Positions 1-7,244 of a stretch of 9,935 nucleotides of DNA are shown here, one piece after another. Origin of the DNA: Chitinophaga pinensis (lineage in GTDB: Bacteria > Bacteroidota > Bacteroidia > Flavobacteriales_D > Crocinitomicaceae). Each line of letters opens with the position of its first letter. Positions within the stretch are counted from its first letter, which is position 1. Both the position numbers and the translations under genes were made by a program. Under the pieces are notes generated by a model. That model worked only from the letters and a program-made list of their open reading frames with translations, was not told the DNA's origin and did no database searches. Where the stretch lies: positions 1-9,935 of the forward strand of contig CAMBMC010000070.1 of assembly GCA_945868555.1 (NCBI GenBank). Direction: 5' to 3'.

Positions 1-683
1 AGAACATGAAGGAGCTTTATCTTCCTGTTGATAAAGAGAAATGGGGAATGCCCGCACACATGGTGAATGCCTATTATCATCCTTTATTGAATGAAATTGC
101 ATTTCCAGCAGGAATCATGCAGGCTCCATTCTTTGATGAGAATGCAGAAGACGCGGTCAACTATGGTCGAATCGGAATGGTCATCGGACATGAGTTCACA
201 CATGGATTTGACGACATGGGGTCTAAGTTTGCCGCAGACGGATCATTTAAAAACTGGTGGTCAGAAGCAGATCTTGCAGCCTTTCAGGAAAAAACGGGAA
301 TTCTTGGTGAAACCTTCTCTTCTTTTTGTCCAATTGAAGGGCACTGTGTAAATCCAGAATTGACGATGGGTGAAAACATTGCTGACCTCGGTGGTTTAAC
401 GATGGCGTATTACGCCTATGAGCGTACAGAAGAATTTAGATCAGGCCTTTCACGCGATGGGTTTAGCCCTGAGCAACGCTTCTTCATTGCCTATGCACAG
501 TTGTGGAAAATCAATTACACGGAAGCAGAATTGAAGAATCGCATTGCAAACGATCCGCATTCACCGGGAATGTACCGTGTAAATGGTCCCTTAATGAATT
601 GTCCTGAATTCTTCAAGGCGTTTAACGTGAATGAAGGGGATAAAATGAGAAATCCAGAAGAAAAAGTAGCTCGAATTTGGTAA
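1..683 (+). CDS. M13 family zinc metallopeptidase (PepO/neprilysin-like), C-terminal part
   Basis: This is the catalytic C-terminal third of an M13 (neprilysin/PepO) endopeptidase. Such enzymes are exported or membrane-anchored and cleave peptides in the envelope or outside the cell. Counting from the Met at position 6, the zinc motif HEFTH lies at residues 62-66 (zinc ligands H62 and H66, catalytic E63). ENIAD at 123-127 supplies the third ligand E123 and the supporting D127. The family substrate-binding pair is H185 and R191, in DPHSPGMYRV. The M13 hallmark NAYY (21-24) precedes the zinc site, and the protein ends in Trp, as neprilysins do. All catalytic residues are present. The reading frame is open to the left edge (position 3 encodes Asn), so the ATG at 6 is an internal Met; M13 proteins are usually about 650-700 residues. 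The stop at 681-683 is followed by a strong terminator, so this is the last gene of its transcript. The family call is firm; the substrate is unknown. Confidence 0.97.
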   Translation, partial: NMKELYLPVDKEKWGMPAHMVNAYYHPLLNEIAFPAGIMQAPFFDENAEDAVNYGRIGMVIGHEFTHGFDDMGSKFAADGSFKNWWSEADLAAFQEKTGILGETFSSFCPIEGHCVNPELTMGENIADLGGLTMAYYAYERTEEFRSGLSRDGFSPEQRFFIAYAQLWKINYTEAELKNRIANDPHSPGMYRVNGPLMNCPEFFKAFNVNEGDKMRNPEEKVARIW

Positions 684-697
684 GTCATTACCACCGT

Positions 698-736
698 AAA
701 AAAATAAAGCCCTCGAAGTTCGGGGGCTTTTTTTTG
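698..736. terminator. Bidirectional intrinsic terminator between convergent genes
   Basis: The stem AAAGCCCTC (706-714) pairs with GGGGGCTTT (722-730) with one G-U wobble. The loop region GAAGTTC can close one more G-C pair. On the plus strand the stem runs into a T-tract reaching 735, which terminates the M13 gene. On the minus strand the stem is followed by a T-rich run (complement of 698-708), which would terminate the small gene ending at 737. The element lies 22 bp from one stop codon and abuts the other. Confidence 0.9.
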
Positions 737-886
737 TTAGTTCAGATGAACAATCATCTTTTGTTTTTTCATTCGCTTCACCTCAATGGATTTGCTGTAT
801 TGAAGGAGCAGTTTAAGGGTTTTGTCTGATGGTCCCACTTTCGTGTCTTCGGGAGCTATGACAAGTTCAGTGTATTTTTTTAACAT
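737..886 (-). CDS. Small hypothetical protein, 49 residues
   Basis: This is a short open frame from an ATG at 886-884 to a TAA at 739-737. It begins MLKKYTELVIAPEDTKVGPS and ends KKQKMIVHLN. It is lysine-rich and basic, has no signal peptide or membrane segment, and its middle (about 21-33, DKTLKLLLQYSKS) could form an amphipathic helix. Three things support a real gene. It fills the only space between the VWA gene and the terminator, its stop sits directly on the minus-strand side of a bidirectional terminator, and the composition is protein-like. It starts 66 bp after the VWA stop on the same strand, so it could be the last gene of that transcript. An inverted repeat at 893-918 lies just upstream. 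The pattern 'PSxxTLxxxLxYSKSLxVxK...LN' resembles short uncharacterised proteins I associate with Flavobacteriales, but I cannot name a family. Function unknown. Confidence 0.7.
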   Translation of the reverse strand: MLKKYTELVIAPEDTKVGPSDKTLKLLLQYSKSIEVKRMKKQKMIVHLN

Positions 887-892
887 AGGCAA

Positions 893-918
893 ATTACGTT
901 TGAAAGCATTAACGTAAT
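893..918. repeat. 8-bp perfect inverted repeat upstream of the small gene
   Basis: ATTACGTT (893-900) and AACGTAAT (911-918) are perfect reverse complements separated by 10 bp, seven bases upstream of the small gene's ATG. This could be a dimeric regulator site or a leader hairpin. A repeat of this size and spacing is also expected a few times by chance in 10 kb, so no function is assigned. Confidence 0.4.
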
Positions 919-952
919 CTATTCTCCTTTATTTTATCCAGATGAAAATTGC

Positions 953-3037
953 TTAATACGCGCCAAACCATCGGCGAAGGAACCACTCCAAGGCAAGACA
1001 GATCAAGAGTAAGAAAAATAGCCATTTCAGGTCCGCCAAGTCCTTAAACGTTGCTTCTCTGTAAGACACTGTGGTGATGTCATCGCGTCCCTGAATTGCC
1101 TTTAATACACCATTGGCATTTTTCAACTCAAAGAATTTCCCTCCCGTGGATCTTGCAATTTGGCGCATGAGCTGGTGGTCGGCATAGGTGTCCAAATCTT
1201 CCAGCTCCATGTCTTCTACCACAAACACCCCGCTTTTCACTTCGGTTTGACCATTTCTAGTGGCGATTGCCTTCCACTTATAAATCCCTGGAGGCAATTT
1301 CCCCAAAGCAGCTGCATATTGCTTTCCCGCAACACCAAAACCAACCTTTGAAAGCTTCCCCTTTTCGTTGCGCACTTCCAATCGAATTTGAGCATCAGAT
1401 ACAGGCTCGAGGGATTGGTTGTAGTAATTCGCGTTCACAATCACATCCTCATCTTTTGTAAAGCGCTTCGGAAAGTTGACGCGAAGTCTTGACGTGTTTT
1501 GCTTTACCAAAAGGTACTGTGACATTTTATTGACAAATTCTAAAAATCCTTCTTGTCCCCCAGTCCGAACGAATTCATTCATTTTCCAACGCCAAATACC
1601 TTCGCCATACACCACGCCGACCTTAATCTGACCGCGCTTCGTGAAGAAAATCAAGGGATCCGTTTTACGTATAGATCCCAATCGCTGATTGGCCAAAACC
1701 TCCAAGCCACCTGATGTATTTATTTTTCCAAATTTGGATTTCAAGGGTGGTCCTGATTCAATCATGTTTTTGACCGCATCACTGATCTCAAACTGCTGAA
1801 ATCCTGTATTCACTCCACCTTGAACATCATCCGTTTGGCCATTGGCCGATGTTGCTGAGATTCCGATGTTTATTTTTTGGATGACTGCAGAAGATGTATT
1901 TGGTCCAACCGTGTACAAAACGGGGATTTTCTTGTCTTCCAAAAGTTGTTGCACCGACGCATCGAAACCAATTCCGGGTTCGTGCCAAATCACTAAATCC
2001 GTTTTCGTTAGGTCTTTTTTCCAGTCTTTTAAAAGGATGGTTTCAATCTCCAGGTTTTCGTCCAACTCCAAAACCTGTTTCCATGCAGCAACATCGGGAT
2101 GAGGAGCGCCAGCTAAGATGAGCACTTTACTTCTTGAGTCAATAACTTCCACATAAAATGTGCGCGTGTTATTGGCATAATTGTATTCGTTTCCTGCTTT
2201 GGAAATCACCACACTGTAGGTCTGAAAACCAACTTTGTCCGCATCTAACAAGAACGATACATGCTGAAAGTCACGGACACCATCCGTATATTTTACTTGT
2301 TGAGAAGACAGCTGTTGTCCATCACGAAGAATGGAAACCGTAGAAGTCCCCTTACCCATTTTCACCCCTTCAACATCTACTTCAACAGGGAATTTATTGC
2401 CTAAGAAGGTAATGTCATTGGTCGCCACGTTTTTCACAAACTGATCACGCTTTTTCACTGTATCACCAACACCAACTGTAAATACGGGCGTGAGATCAAT
2501 GCGCTCTGCGGCGTACACAGGATTGCTCCCTGAATTAAATTTTCCGTCGGAAATAAAAACGATTGCACCAATGTTGCGGTTAAAATATTCGGAATTGATC
2601 TTTTCAAAGGCTGAAGACAACTGGCTTACGGATTCAGAAAAATCGACGGACCCACCAAACTTTGGCGTATTTCCAACAGTCATTTCCATCCATTCATAGT
2701 CTTCTCCGAGTTCTGTTTTCAACTTGCTTCGCAGCGCATTCACTTGTTTCTTCACCGACGCACTGTCCTTGTAATTCAACAAGCTAGAGGAGTTATCACT
2801 CAAGGCAATGATGAGTGGTTTTTCAACCCGATAATCTACCGCTTCAAAGATTAAACCAATCAACAAGAGCCCTAGAATAAAAAGCACAGCACTTCGCAAG
2901 GAAACTAAGGTCCAATGAAAAAGTGATGCGAGTTCCTTCCACCAAGAGACATTTCGGTAAAACCAAATGCCTCCAATGATGCTAATGAGCAACCAAGGAA
3001 GCAGCCACCAAACACTAAGATCTGTTGTAAATCGCAT
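953..3037 (-). CDS. VWA-like membrane protein, 694 residues
   Basis: A large membrane-anchored protein of unknown function. Two hydrophobic helices (about 9-27 and 45-66) open it and one helix (about 671-687) closes it near the C-terminus, so most of the chain is a single soluble domain block. From about 74 there is a von Willebrand A-like fold. The metal-site motif DxSxS is present as D81-N-S83-S-S85, and the typical FISDG turn is at 161-165, followed by a TPVFTVGVGD strand near 183-192. Residues about 303-380 (KVLILAGAPHPD onward) look like the glutamine-amidotransferase-like fold seen in similar Bacteroidota VWA proteins, and GEGIWRWKM (478-486) is a conserved-looking segment of those proteins. 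Residues about 515-607 look like beta-sandwich repeats. Related proteins are often near BatA-type VWA/MoxR clusters, but none is visible here. It lies 62 bp downstream of the DUF3078 gene with no terminator or clear promoter between, so probable co-transcription. The architecture call is good; the role is not known. Confidence 0.85.
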   Translation of the reverse strand: MRFTTDLSVWWLLPWLLISIIGGIWFYRNVSWWKELASLFHWTLVSLRSAVLFILGLLLIGLIFEAVDYRVEKPLIIALSDNSSSLLNYKDSASVKKQVNALRSKLKTELGEDYEWMEMTVGNTPKFGGSVDFSESVSQLSSAFEKINSEYFNRNIGAIVFISDGKFNSGSNPVYAAERIDLTPVFTVGVGDTVKKRDQFVKNVATNDITFLGNKFPVEVDVEGVKMGKGTSTVSILRDGQQLSSQQVKYTDGVRDFQHVSFLLDADKVGFQTYSVVISKAGNEYNYANNTRTFYVEVIDSRSKVLILAGAPHPDVAAWKQVLELDENLEIETILLKDWKKDLTKTDLVIWHEPGIGFDASVQQLLEDKKIPVLYTVGPNTSSAVIQKINIGISATSANGQTDDVQGGVNTGFQQFEISDAVKNMIESGPPLKSKFGKINTSGGLEVLANQRLGSIRKTDPLIFFTKRGQIKVGVVYGEGIWRWKMNEFVRTGGQEGFLEFVNKMSQYLLVKQNTSRLRVNFPKRFTKDEDVIVNANYYNQSLEPVSDAQIRLEVRNEKGKLSKVGFGVAGKQYAAALGKLPPGIYKWKAIATRNGQTEVKSGVFVVEDMELEDLDTYADHQLMRQIARSTGGKFFELKNANGVLKAIQGRDDITTVSYREATFKDLADLKWLFFLLLICLALEWFLRRWFGAY

Positions 3038-3099
3038 GCGTCACTAAAATTACAAATCTTTCACCGAAGGGCAATTCATTCGTTTCAAACCGGAACTCA

Positions 3100-4080
3100 T
3101 CAATCTTTGAAATTCGCTATTTTATATGTGATTCCCAAACCGATGATGGACATGAATTGCAACCTTGGGCCAATATTTCCATTGGCATCTTTAACGCGTA
3201 TGTCGTCGTCGTAGATTGTTGCCCATTGTAAAGATGCTGCGAACCAACTATTTACTTTGAACATAAACTTTACTTCGGCATTCAAATCGACATTTTGTGG
3301 ATTCTTCGCGTAGTTGGAAAAAAGCTCAAGTTTACCACGTAAATCTATATTTTTGGCAAGTGGTGTTGATCCCATCACGCGCAAATATGCACCAAACTCA
3401 GAGCGAACGTGTGAACCCGAAATTACGACGTTTCCCAATCCGTCATATACCGCTGGTGTTACTCCATATGCACCGGCATTCGCCAACACTTGGTCATTCA
3501 CAATGGTCATTTTAGAGGCAAGAGGCGATAGAAAAATGGATAAATGTTCTTCTTTCAAGTATTCCATTCCGATGGCAAAACTCACGTACCCCGGCGCAAG
3601 AAAAGTAGACACGCGAACCGAATCGTTTGGATAGCTATACCCATTTAACGTTTGCGTTCGAAAACCCGCGACCAAGGAAATGAAGTACTCTTTTTTCAAC
3701 TCAAAACCCAATTTAGAGGACAAGTCAATTCTGTCTTCCGTTTTTTGAAGACCTTGTTTGGATTCTTTTTCAATGTATTTTAATCCACCAAGAGCAATTG
3801 CCAATTCATTGTTCCATGCAATGCGCTCATGGCCATAAAATGCAAGTCCATAAAATGAACCCAATAAAGAGATGTTGTTGCGGCCTCCAGCGTTCCAATT
3901 CACAAAGGATGATTGAGTTCCATTCAGGGTATAAATCGATTTAAGTTTCCAAGATTTTGTTGATGTAGAGTCTTTAATCCGCTCATCCTGAGAATATTTT
4001 AATGTATCGTTCCAAAATTCAGGTTGAGCGAATACTGTTGCTGTAAAAAAAATAAAAAGGATAAGAAAGCGCGATTTCAT
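3100..4080 (-). CDS. DUF3078 family protein, probable outer-membrane beta-barrel
   Basis: A 326-residue exported protein with a signal peptide at about 1-18 (hydrophobic core LILFIFFTATVFA, then cleavage before QPEF). The body matches my recollection of the Bacteroidota-specific DUF3078 family: NWNAGGRNNISLLG (62-75), the WNNELAIALGG segment, the TEDRIDLSSKLGFE segment, FRTQTLNGY, a central APGY, a LFSNYAKNPQNVDLNAEV region, and ATIYDDDI near the end. The repeated short amphipathic strands with aromatic residues suit an outer-membrane barrel; that is inference, since the family has no assigned function that I know. The length is near the usual size. It is the first gene of a minus-strand unit driven by a TAGTTTTG element 19 bp upstream, with the VWA gene following 62 bp later. 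Confidence 0.9.
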   Translation of the reverse strand: MKSRFLILFIFFTATVFAQPEFWNDTLKYSQDERIKDSTSTKSWKLKSIYTLNGTQSSFVNWNAGGRNNISLLGSFYGLAFYGHERIAWNNELAIALGGLKYIEKESKQGLQKTEDRIDLSSKLGFELKKEYFISLVAGFRTQTLNGYSYPNDSVRVSTFLAPGYVSFAIGMEYLKEEHLSIFLSPLASKMTIVNDQVLANAGAYGVTPAVYDGLGNVVISGSHVRSEFGAYLRVMGSTPLAKNIDLRGKLELFSNYAKNPQNVDLNAEVKFMFKVNSWFAASLQWATIYDDDIRVKDANGNIGPRLQFMSIIGLGITYKIANFKD

Positions 4081-4099
4081 GTTGTTAAATTAAGTTATA

Positions 4100-4107
4100 C
4101 AAAACTA
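4100..4107 (-). promoter_or_regulatory. Promoter -7 element for the DUF3078 gene
   Basis: On the minus strand the sequence reads TAGTTTTG, a perfect match to the Bacteroidota -7 consensus TAnnTTTG, 19 bp before the ATG. The implied leader is short (about 12-15 nt) and AT-rich, with no Shine-Dalgarno sequence. I could not find a convincing -33 TTG at the usual spacing. Confidence 0.65.
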
Positions 4108-4162
4108 CATTTTTTCAAGGTTTTAAGCACCTTTAATGACACAAACAATCAAACCTTTTTCG

Positions 4163-4170
4163 TACATTTG
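4163..4170 (+). promoter_or_regulatory. Promoter -7 element for the thiolase gene
   Basis: TACATTTG is a perfect match to the Bacteroidota -7 consensus TAnnTTTG, 24 bp before the thiolase ATG. The predicted leader (about 18-20 nt) is almost all A and T, with no Shine-Dalgarno sequence, as expected in this phylum. No clear -33 TTG is seen at the usual spacing. With the element at 4100-4107 it makes a compact divergent promoter region. Confidence 0.7.
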
Positions 4171-4194
4171 GCCGTCTAAAAAAATCAGATAAAA

Positions 4195-5373
4195 ATGGCA
4201 AAAGAAGTATATATCGTATCAGCTGTTCGTACTCCCATTGGATCATTCCTTGGTGGACTTTCTTCAATTCCTGCAACTCAACTGGGTGCTATAGCAATCA
4301 AGGGAGCACTTGAACGAGGGAATGTATCTATCGAATTAATCGATGAAGTTTTCATGGGCAATGTCTTACAAGCTGGAGTTGGTCAGGCACCTGCCCGTCA
4401 GGCTGCACTGGGCGCTGGACTTGGAAACAATGTTCCTTGCACTACAGTGAATAAAGTATGTGCTTCCGGAATGAAAGCAATCATGCTTGGTGCGCAAACA
4501 ATCAAAGCTGGAGATAATCAAATCGTTGTCGTTGGTGGCATGGAAAACATGTCTCAAGTGCCTCATTACGTTGATGGCAGAAATGGGGTGAAATTCGGAA
4601 ACATCACCATGCTCGATGGCATCACGAAAGATGGTTTATTGGATGTTTACAGCAAAGTGCCCATGGGGAATTGCGCTGAACTCTGTGCGAAAGAACATGG
4701 GATCACACGCGAAGAACAAGATGCTTTTGCCATTCAATCATACACTCGTTCGGCTGAAGCGTGGAAAGCGGGTAAATTCAACAATGAAATCGTTCCTGTC
4801 GCTGTTCCGCAGCGCAAGGGTGATCCAATCATTGTTGCTGAAGACGAAGAATACAAGAATGTTTTTCTTGATAAAATCCCAGGATTACGCCCAGCTTTCG
4901 AGAAGGAAGGTACAATTACAGCTGCCAATGCATCAACGTTGAATGATGGTGCTTCTGCACTGATTTTGGCTTCTGCTGAGGCGGTTGAAAAACATGGTTT
5001 GACACCAATCGCGAAATTGGTGAGTTATGCAGATGCTGCGCAAGAACCAGAATGGTTTACAACGGCTCCTTCGAAAGCCATTCCTATTGCATTGGACAAA
5101 GCAGGATTGAAAACGAGTGATGTTGATTTCTGGGAATTGAATGAAGCTTTTGCAGTTGTTGGAATTGCCAATACACGCATATTGGGTCTTGATCCTGCGA
5201 AAGTCGATGTGAATGGTGGAGCGGTTTCTTTGGGACACCCACTTGGGAATTCTGGATCACGCATTATTGTCACGTTGATCAACGTATTGAAACAAAATAA
5301 GGGGAAAATTGGAGGAGCTGGTATTTGTAACGGAGGCGGTGGCGCTTCTGCGATGATTATCGAGAATATCTAA
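4195..5373 (+). CDS. Acetyl-CoA C-acetyltransferase (biosynthetic-type thiolase)
   Basis: A cytoplasmic thiolase that reversibly condenses two acetyl-CoA to acetoacetyl-CoA, or cleaves 3-ketoacyl-CoA. It is a full-length 392-residue protein with no gaps. The acyl-accepting Cys is C89 in NKVCASGMKA. H348 is in the segment NGGAVSLGHPLGNSGSR (340-356), and the second catalytic Cys is C378 in CNGGGGASA. These numbers coincide with the classical Zoogloea ramigera thiolase (392 residues; C89, H348, C378). NEAF near 318-321 is also conserved. The GHP loop reads GNSGSR where many thiolases have GASGAR, a conservative change. The ATG at 4195 is fixed by the upstream TACATTTG element and the canonical MAKEVYIVSAVRTP start. 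It stands alone between its own promoter and terminator, with no beta-oxidation or PHB genes beside it, so I cannot tell whether it serves acetoacetyl-CoA synthesis (atoB/phaA type) or degradation. Confidence 0.96.
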   Translation: MAKEVYIVSAVRTPIGSFLGGLSSIPATQLGAIAIKGALERGNVSIELIDEVFMGNVLQAGVGQAPARQAALGAGLGNNVPCTTVNKVCASGMKAIMLGAQTIKAGDNQIVVVGGMENMSQVPHYVDGRNGVKFGNITMLDGITKDGLLDVYSKVPMGNCAELCAKEHGITREEQDAFAIQSYTRSAEAWKAGKFNNEIVPVAVPQRKGDPIIVAEDEEYKNVFLDKIPGLRPAFEKEGTITAANASTLNDGASALILASAEAVEKHGLTPIAKLVSYADAAQEPEWFTTAPSKAIPIALDKAGLKTSDVDFWELNEAFAVVGIANTRILGLDPAKVDVNGGAVSLGHPLGNSGSRIIVTLINVLKQNKGKIGGAGICNGGGGASAMIIENI

Positions 5374-5398
5374 TCCGAGTAAAATATAAGGAATGAAC

Positions 5399-5426
5399 GC
5401 TCTGCTTCGGCAGGGCTTTTTTTTTT
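5399..5426 (+). terminator. Intrinsic terminator of the thiolase gene
   Basis: GCTCTGC (5399-5405), a TTCG tetraloop, and GCAGGGC (5410-5416) form a 7-bp stem with one G-U wobble, followed by ten T residues (5417-5426). It lies 25 bp after the thiolase stop. The T-tract overlaps the bshA stop codon of the opposite strand. On the minus strand only a weak U-rich region follows the hairpin, so termination of bshA there is less certain. Confidence 0.9.
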
Positions 5427-6546
5427 ATTTCACCAGGGAAGAATATATGGCCTCGTACATGGGTAAAATTTTATCGAGGGCAAATTCGTGAGATCGCTTT
5501 AATGCATTATTTCGAAAAGTTTGATGGAGTTCATCATTTTCTAAAATCTTCAATGTGTTCACTGCCATTTCTTCAACGGCCCCCACATTCGATAAAAAAC
5601 CCGTTTCACCATGGATGTTCACCTCAGGAATTCCACCCGTATTGGACGAGATTACAGGAACACCAACTGCCATAGCCTCAAGTGCGGCAAGTCCAAAGGA
5701 TTCTGTTTCCGAAGGCAAGAGAAAAACATCCGCAATCTCAAGAACATGTGCTGTATCCCTCACCTTCCCTAGAAAAATTACATCCTCCCAAATGTTCAGT
5801 TCACGCGCCAAACGTTCGAGATTATTGCGTTCAGGACCATCACCAGCCAAGATTAATTTTGAAGGCATTTGCTTTCTGACAATACTAAAAATCTGTATGA
5901 CATCCTCAACCCGCTTGACCTTTCTGAAATTCGAGACGTGGCACAATATGCGTTCATCGTCTTTTGCATAGCGACGGCGAAGGCTTGAACATCCAGTTGA
6001 AGACTCATTAGAGGGAACGATAAAATTCGGGATCACTGAGATCTCACGTGTTGTATTGAAATGGCTGTAGGTATCGCGCTTTAAGCTTTCCGATACTGCA
6101 GTGACTGCATTAGACTCGTTGATGCAAAAGGTAATGACAGGTTCGAACGATGGATCTTTTCCAACAAGGGTAATGTCTGTACCGTGTAAGGTTGTAACAA
6201 ATGGGATCTCAATTCCCTGTGAACGAAGTATTTGTCGCGCCATGTAAGCAGCTGAAGCATGAGGAATGGCATAGTGCACATGGAGAATATCCAACTTTTC
6301 GTATTTCACCACATCCACCATTTTACTGGTGAGCACCGTTTCGTAAGGTTGGTATTCGAACAAGGGATAATCACTCACCGAAACTTCGTGGTAGAAGATG
6401 TTCTCACGAAAACTCCCAAGTCGAACTGGCTGTGAATATGTGATGAAATGGATTTCATGTCCTTTGGCAGCCAAGGCCTTGCCCAACTCCGTTCCTACAA
6501 CTCCACTCCCACCAAATGTAGGGTACAACACAATTCCAATTTTCAT
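5425..6546 (-). CDS. bshA: N-acetyl-alpha-D-glucosaminyl L-malate synthase BshA
   Basis: A GT-B fold family 4 glycosyltransferase catalysing the first step of bacillithiol synthesis: transfer of N-acetylglucosamine from UDP-GlcNAc to L-malate in the cytoplasm. The 373-residue protein carries highly characteristic BshA segments: MKIGIVLYPTFGGSGVVGTE at the N-terminus (nucleotide-fold glycine loop 12-15), HVHYAIPHASAAYMA (89-103), VTTLHGTDITLVGKDPSFEP (117-136) and INESNAVTAVSES. The retaining-transferase EX7E motif is E282 to E290 in ESFGLAALE. The frame is open further upstream to a TTG at 6567, but that codon lies inside the promoter -7 element, and family members begin MKIGIV, so the ATG at 6546-6544 is the start. 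The later genes bshB and bshC are not in the window; bshA is apparently a single-gene unit with its own promoter. Confidence 0.95.
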   Translation of the reverse strand: MKIGIVLYPTFGGSGVVGTELGKALAAKGHEIHFITYSQPVRLGSFRENIFYHEVSVSDYPLFEYQPYETVLTSKMVDVVKYEKLDILHVHYAIPHASAAYMARQILRSQGIEIPFVTTLHGTDITLVGKDPSFEPVITFCINESNAVTAVSESLKRDTYSHFNTTREISVIPNFIVPSNESSTGCSSLRRRYAKDDERILCHVSNFRKVKRVEDVIQIFSIVRKQMPSKLILAGDGPERNNLERLARELNIWEDVIFLGKVRDTAHVLEIADVFLLPSETESFGLAALEAMAVGVPVISSNTGGIPEVNIHGETGFLSNVGAVEEMAVNTLKILENDELHQTFRNNALKRSHEFALDKILPMYEAIYSSLVK

Positions 6547-6564
6547 ACGGACATTTTTACAGTT

Positions 6565-6597
6565 CAAAGTTAGTTAAACCTACAGTTTAAACACAAA
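6565..6597 (-). promoter_or_regulatory. Promoter of bshA (-33 TTTG and -7 TAACTTTG)
   Basis: On the minus strand TTTG (complement of 6594-6597) is separated by 21 bp from TAACTTTG (complement of 6565-6572), a perfect -33/-7 pair for the Bacteroidota housekeeping sigma factor. The -7 element ends 18 bp before the bshA ATG, giving a leader of about 12 nt without a Shine-Dalgarno sequence. Confidence 0.75.
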
Positions 6598-6635
6598 TAC
6601 TGGTCATAAGTTCAACAGATTGAAAACAAAAAGAA

Positions 6636-7061
6636 TCAATCAAATTCGCGTTGTTTTTCTGACTTTATTTCCCACTTCCAAACGACAAAACCGGTCAGTA
6701 GATACGTTCCAAGAACAATAACAAGTGCGATGTAGCTGTTTATATCAAATTCTAGAGAATTGAAATGTATGACTACTGAAAAGAGGAAGAAATAAATTAA
6801 AAACATCAGCAAAAGGCGTTTTTTTACATAGATCCAAGCATCACCTTTGGACATCGAGGTGATTCGTTGTTCTGAGATGATAAAAAAAATAGGAATTGAT
6901 GCGATGCCGCTGAAAACAAGAGTGATAAAAAAAATAAAAATGGAGAGCATCAATTGATCGACACGCACAATTTCACCGGCGATGAGTTCTACAATGGTTA
7001 GAAAAATAGTGAAGAATAAACTTCCAAAAGCAAAGGTTTTTACGATGGCGTCTGATTTCAT
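6636..7061 (-). CDS. Hypothetical four-helix membrane protein, 141 residues
   Basis: I do not recognise a family. The protein has four clear hydrophobic helices at about 9-29, 37-63, 82-100 and 109-129. A basic loop (about 64-82, including KGDAWIYVKKR) lies between the second and third, and there is a charged C-terminal tail (KSEKQREFD). The positive-inside rule would place both ends and the middle loop in the cytoplasm. There is no signal peptide and no catalytic motif. It is flanked on its 3' side by the bshA promoter, 89 bp from the bshA start, with no hairpin terminator between, so some read-through into bshA is possible. A TAGTTTTA sequence (complement of 7110-7117) is a one-mismatch -7 candidate, without a -33 partner. 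The start ATG at 7061 is the first in frame before a hydrophobic core. Coding is likely; function unknown. Confidence 0.75.
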   Translation of the reverse strand: MKSDAIVKTFAFGSLFFTIFLTIVELIAGEIVRVDQLMLSIFIFFITLVFSGIASIPIFFIISEQRITSMSKGDAWIYVKKRLLLMFLIYFFLFSVVIHFNSLEFDINSYIALVIVLGTYLLTGFVVWKWEIKSEKQREFD

Positions 7062-7244
7062 TGGATTGCTTTAAATTGAATTGTTGCGCATTTTTATCAA
7101 GTAATCAAATAAAACTAGCAATAATTCTTCTCTTAATATTCTGGATTTCGATCATTGCAATGGTTCACTTCAAACGAAACATTTTTGGATTGAGGGGGTA
7201 AACTATTAAAATGATTGATGAACCACTAAACCACGAATTTCACA

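Noticed and set aside
4933..5238. 101-codon open frame on the minus strand inside the thiolase gene
   Set aside because: It lies wholly within a firmly identified gene, with Cys/Arg/Ser-rich composition typical of an antisense shadow, and no promoter or homology pattern.
5340..5356. Glycine-rich run near the thiolase C-terminus as possible repeat slippage
   Set aside because: The CNGGGGASA segment is the normal conserved thiolase loop around the second catalytic Cys.
5555..5971. 138-codon plus-strand open frame opposite bshA
   Set aside because: It is antisense to conserved BshA coding sequence, and its low-complexity Ser/Thr/Lys-rich translation shows no domain features.
6611..6624. TTCAA-CAGA-TTGAA small hairpin between the membrane protein gene and bshA as a terminator
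   Set aside because: The stem is only 5 bp and AT-rich, and on the minus strand the T-run precedes rather than follows it. It does not have terminator form.
7110..7117. TAGTTTTA on the minus strand as the promoter of the 141-residue membrane protein
   Set aside because: It has one mismatch to TAnnTTTG and no -33 TTG at 17-23 bp. In AT-rich DNA this is not enough to call.
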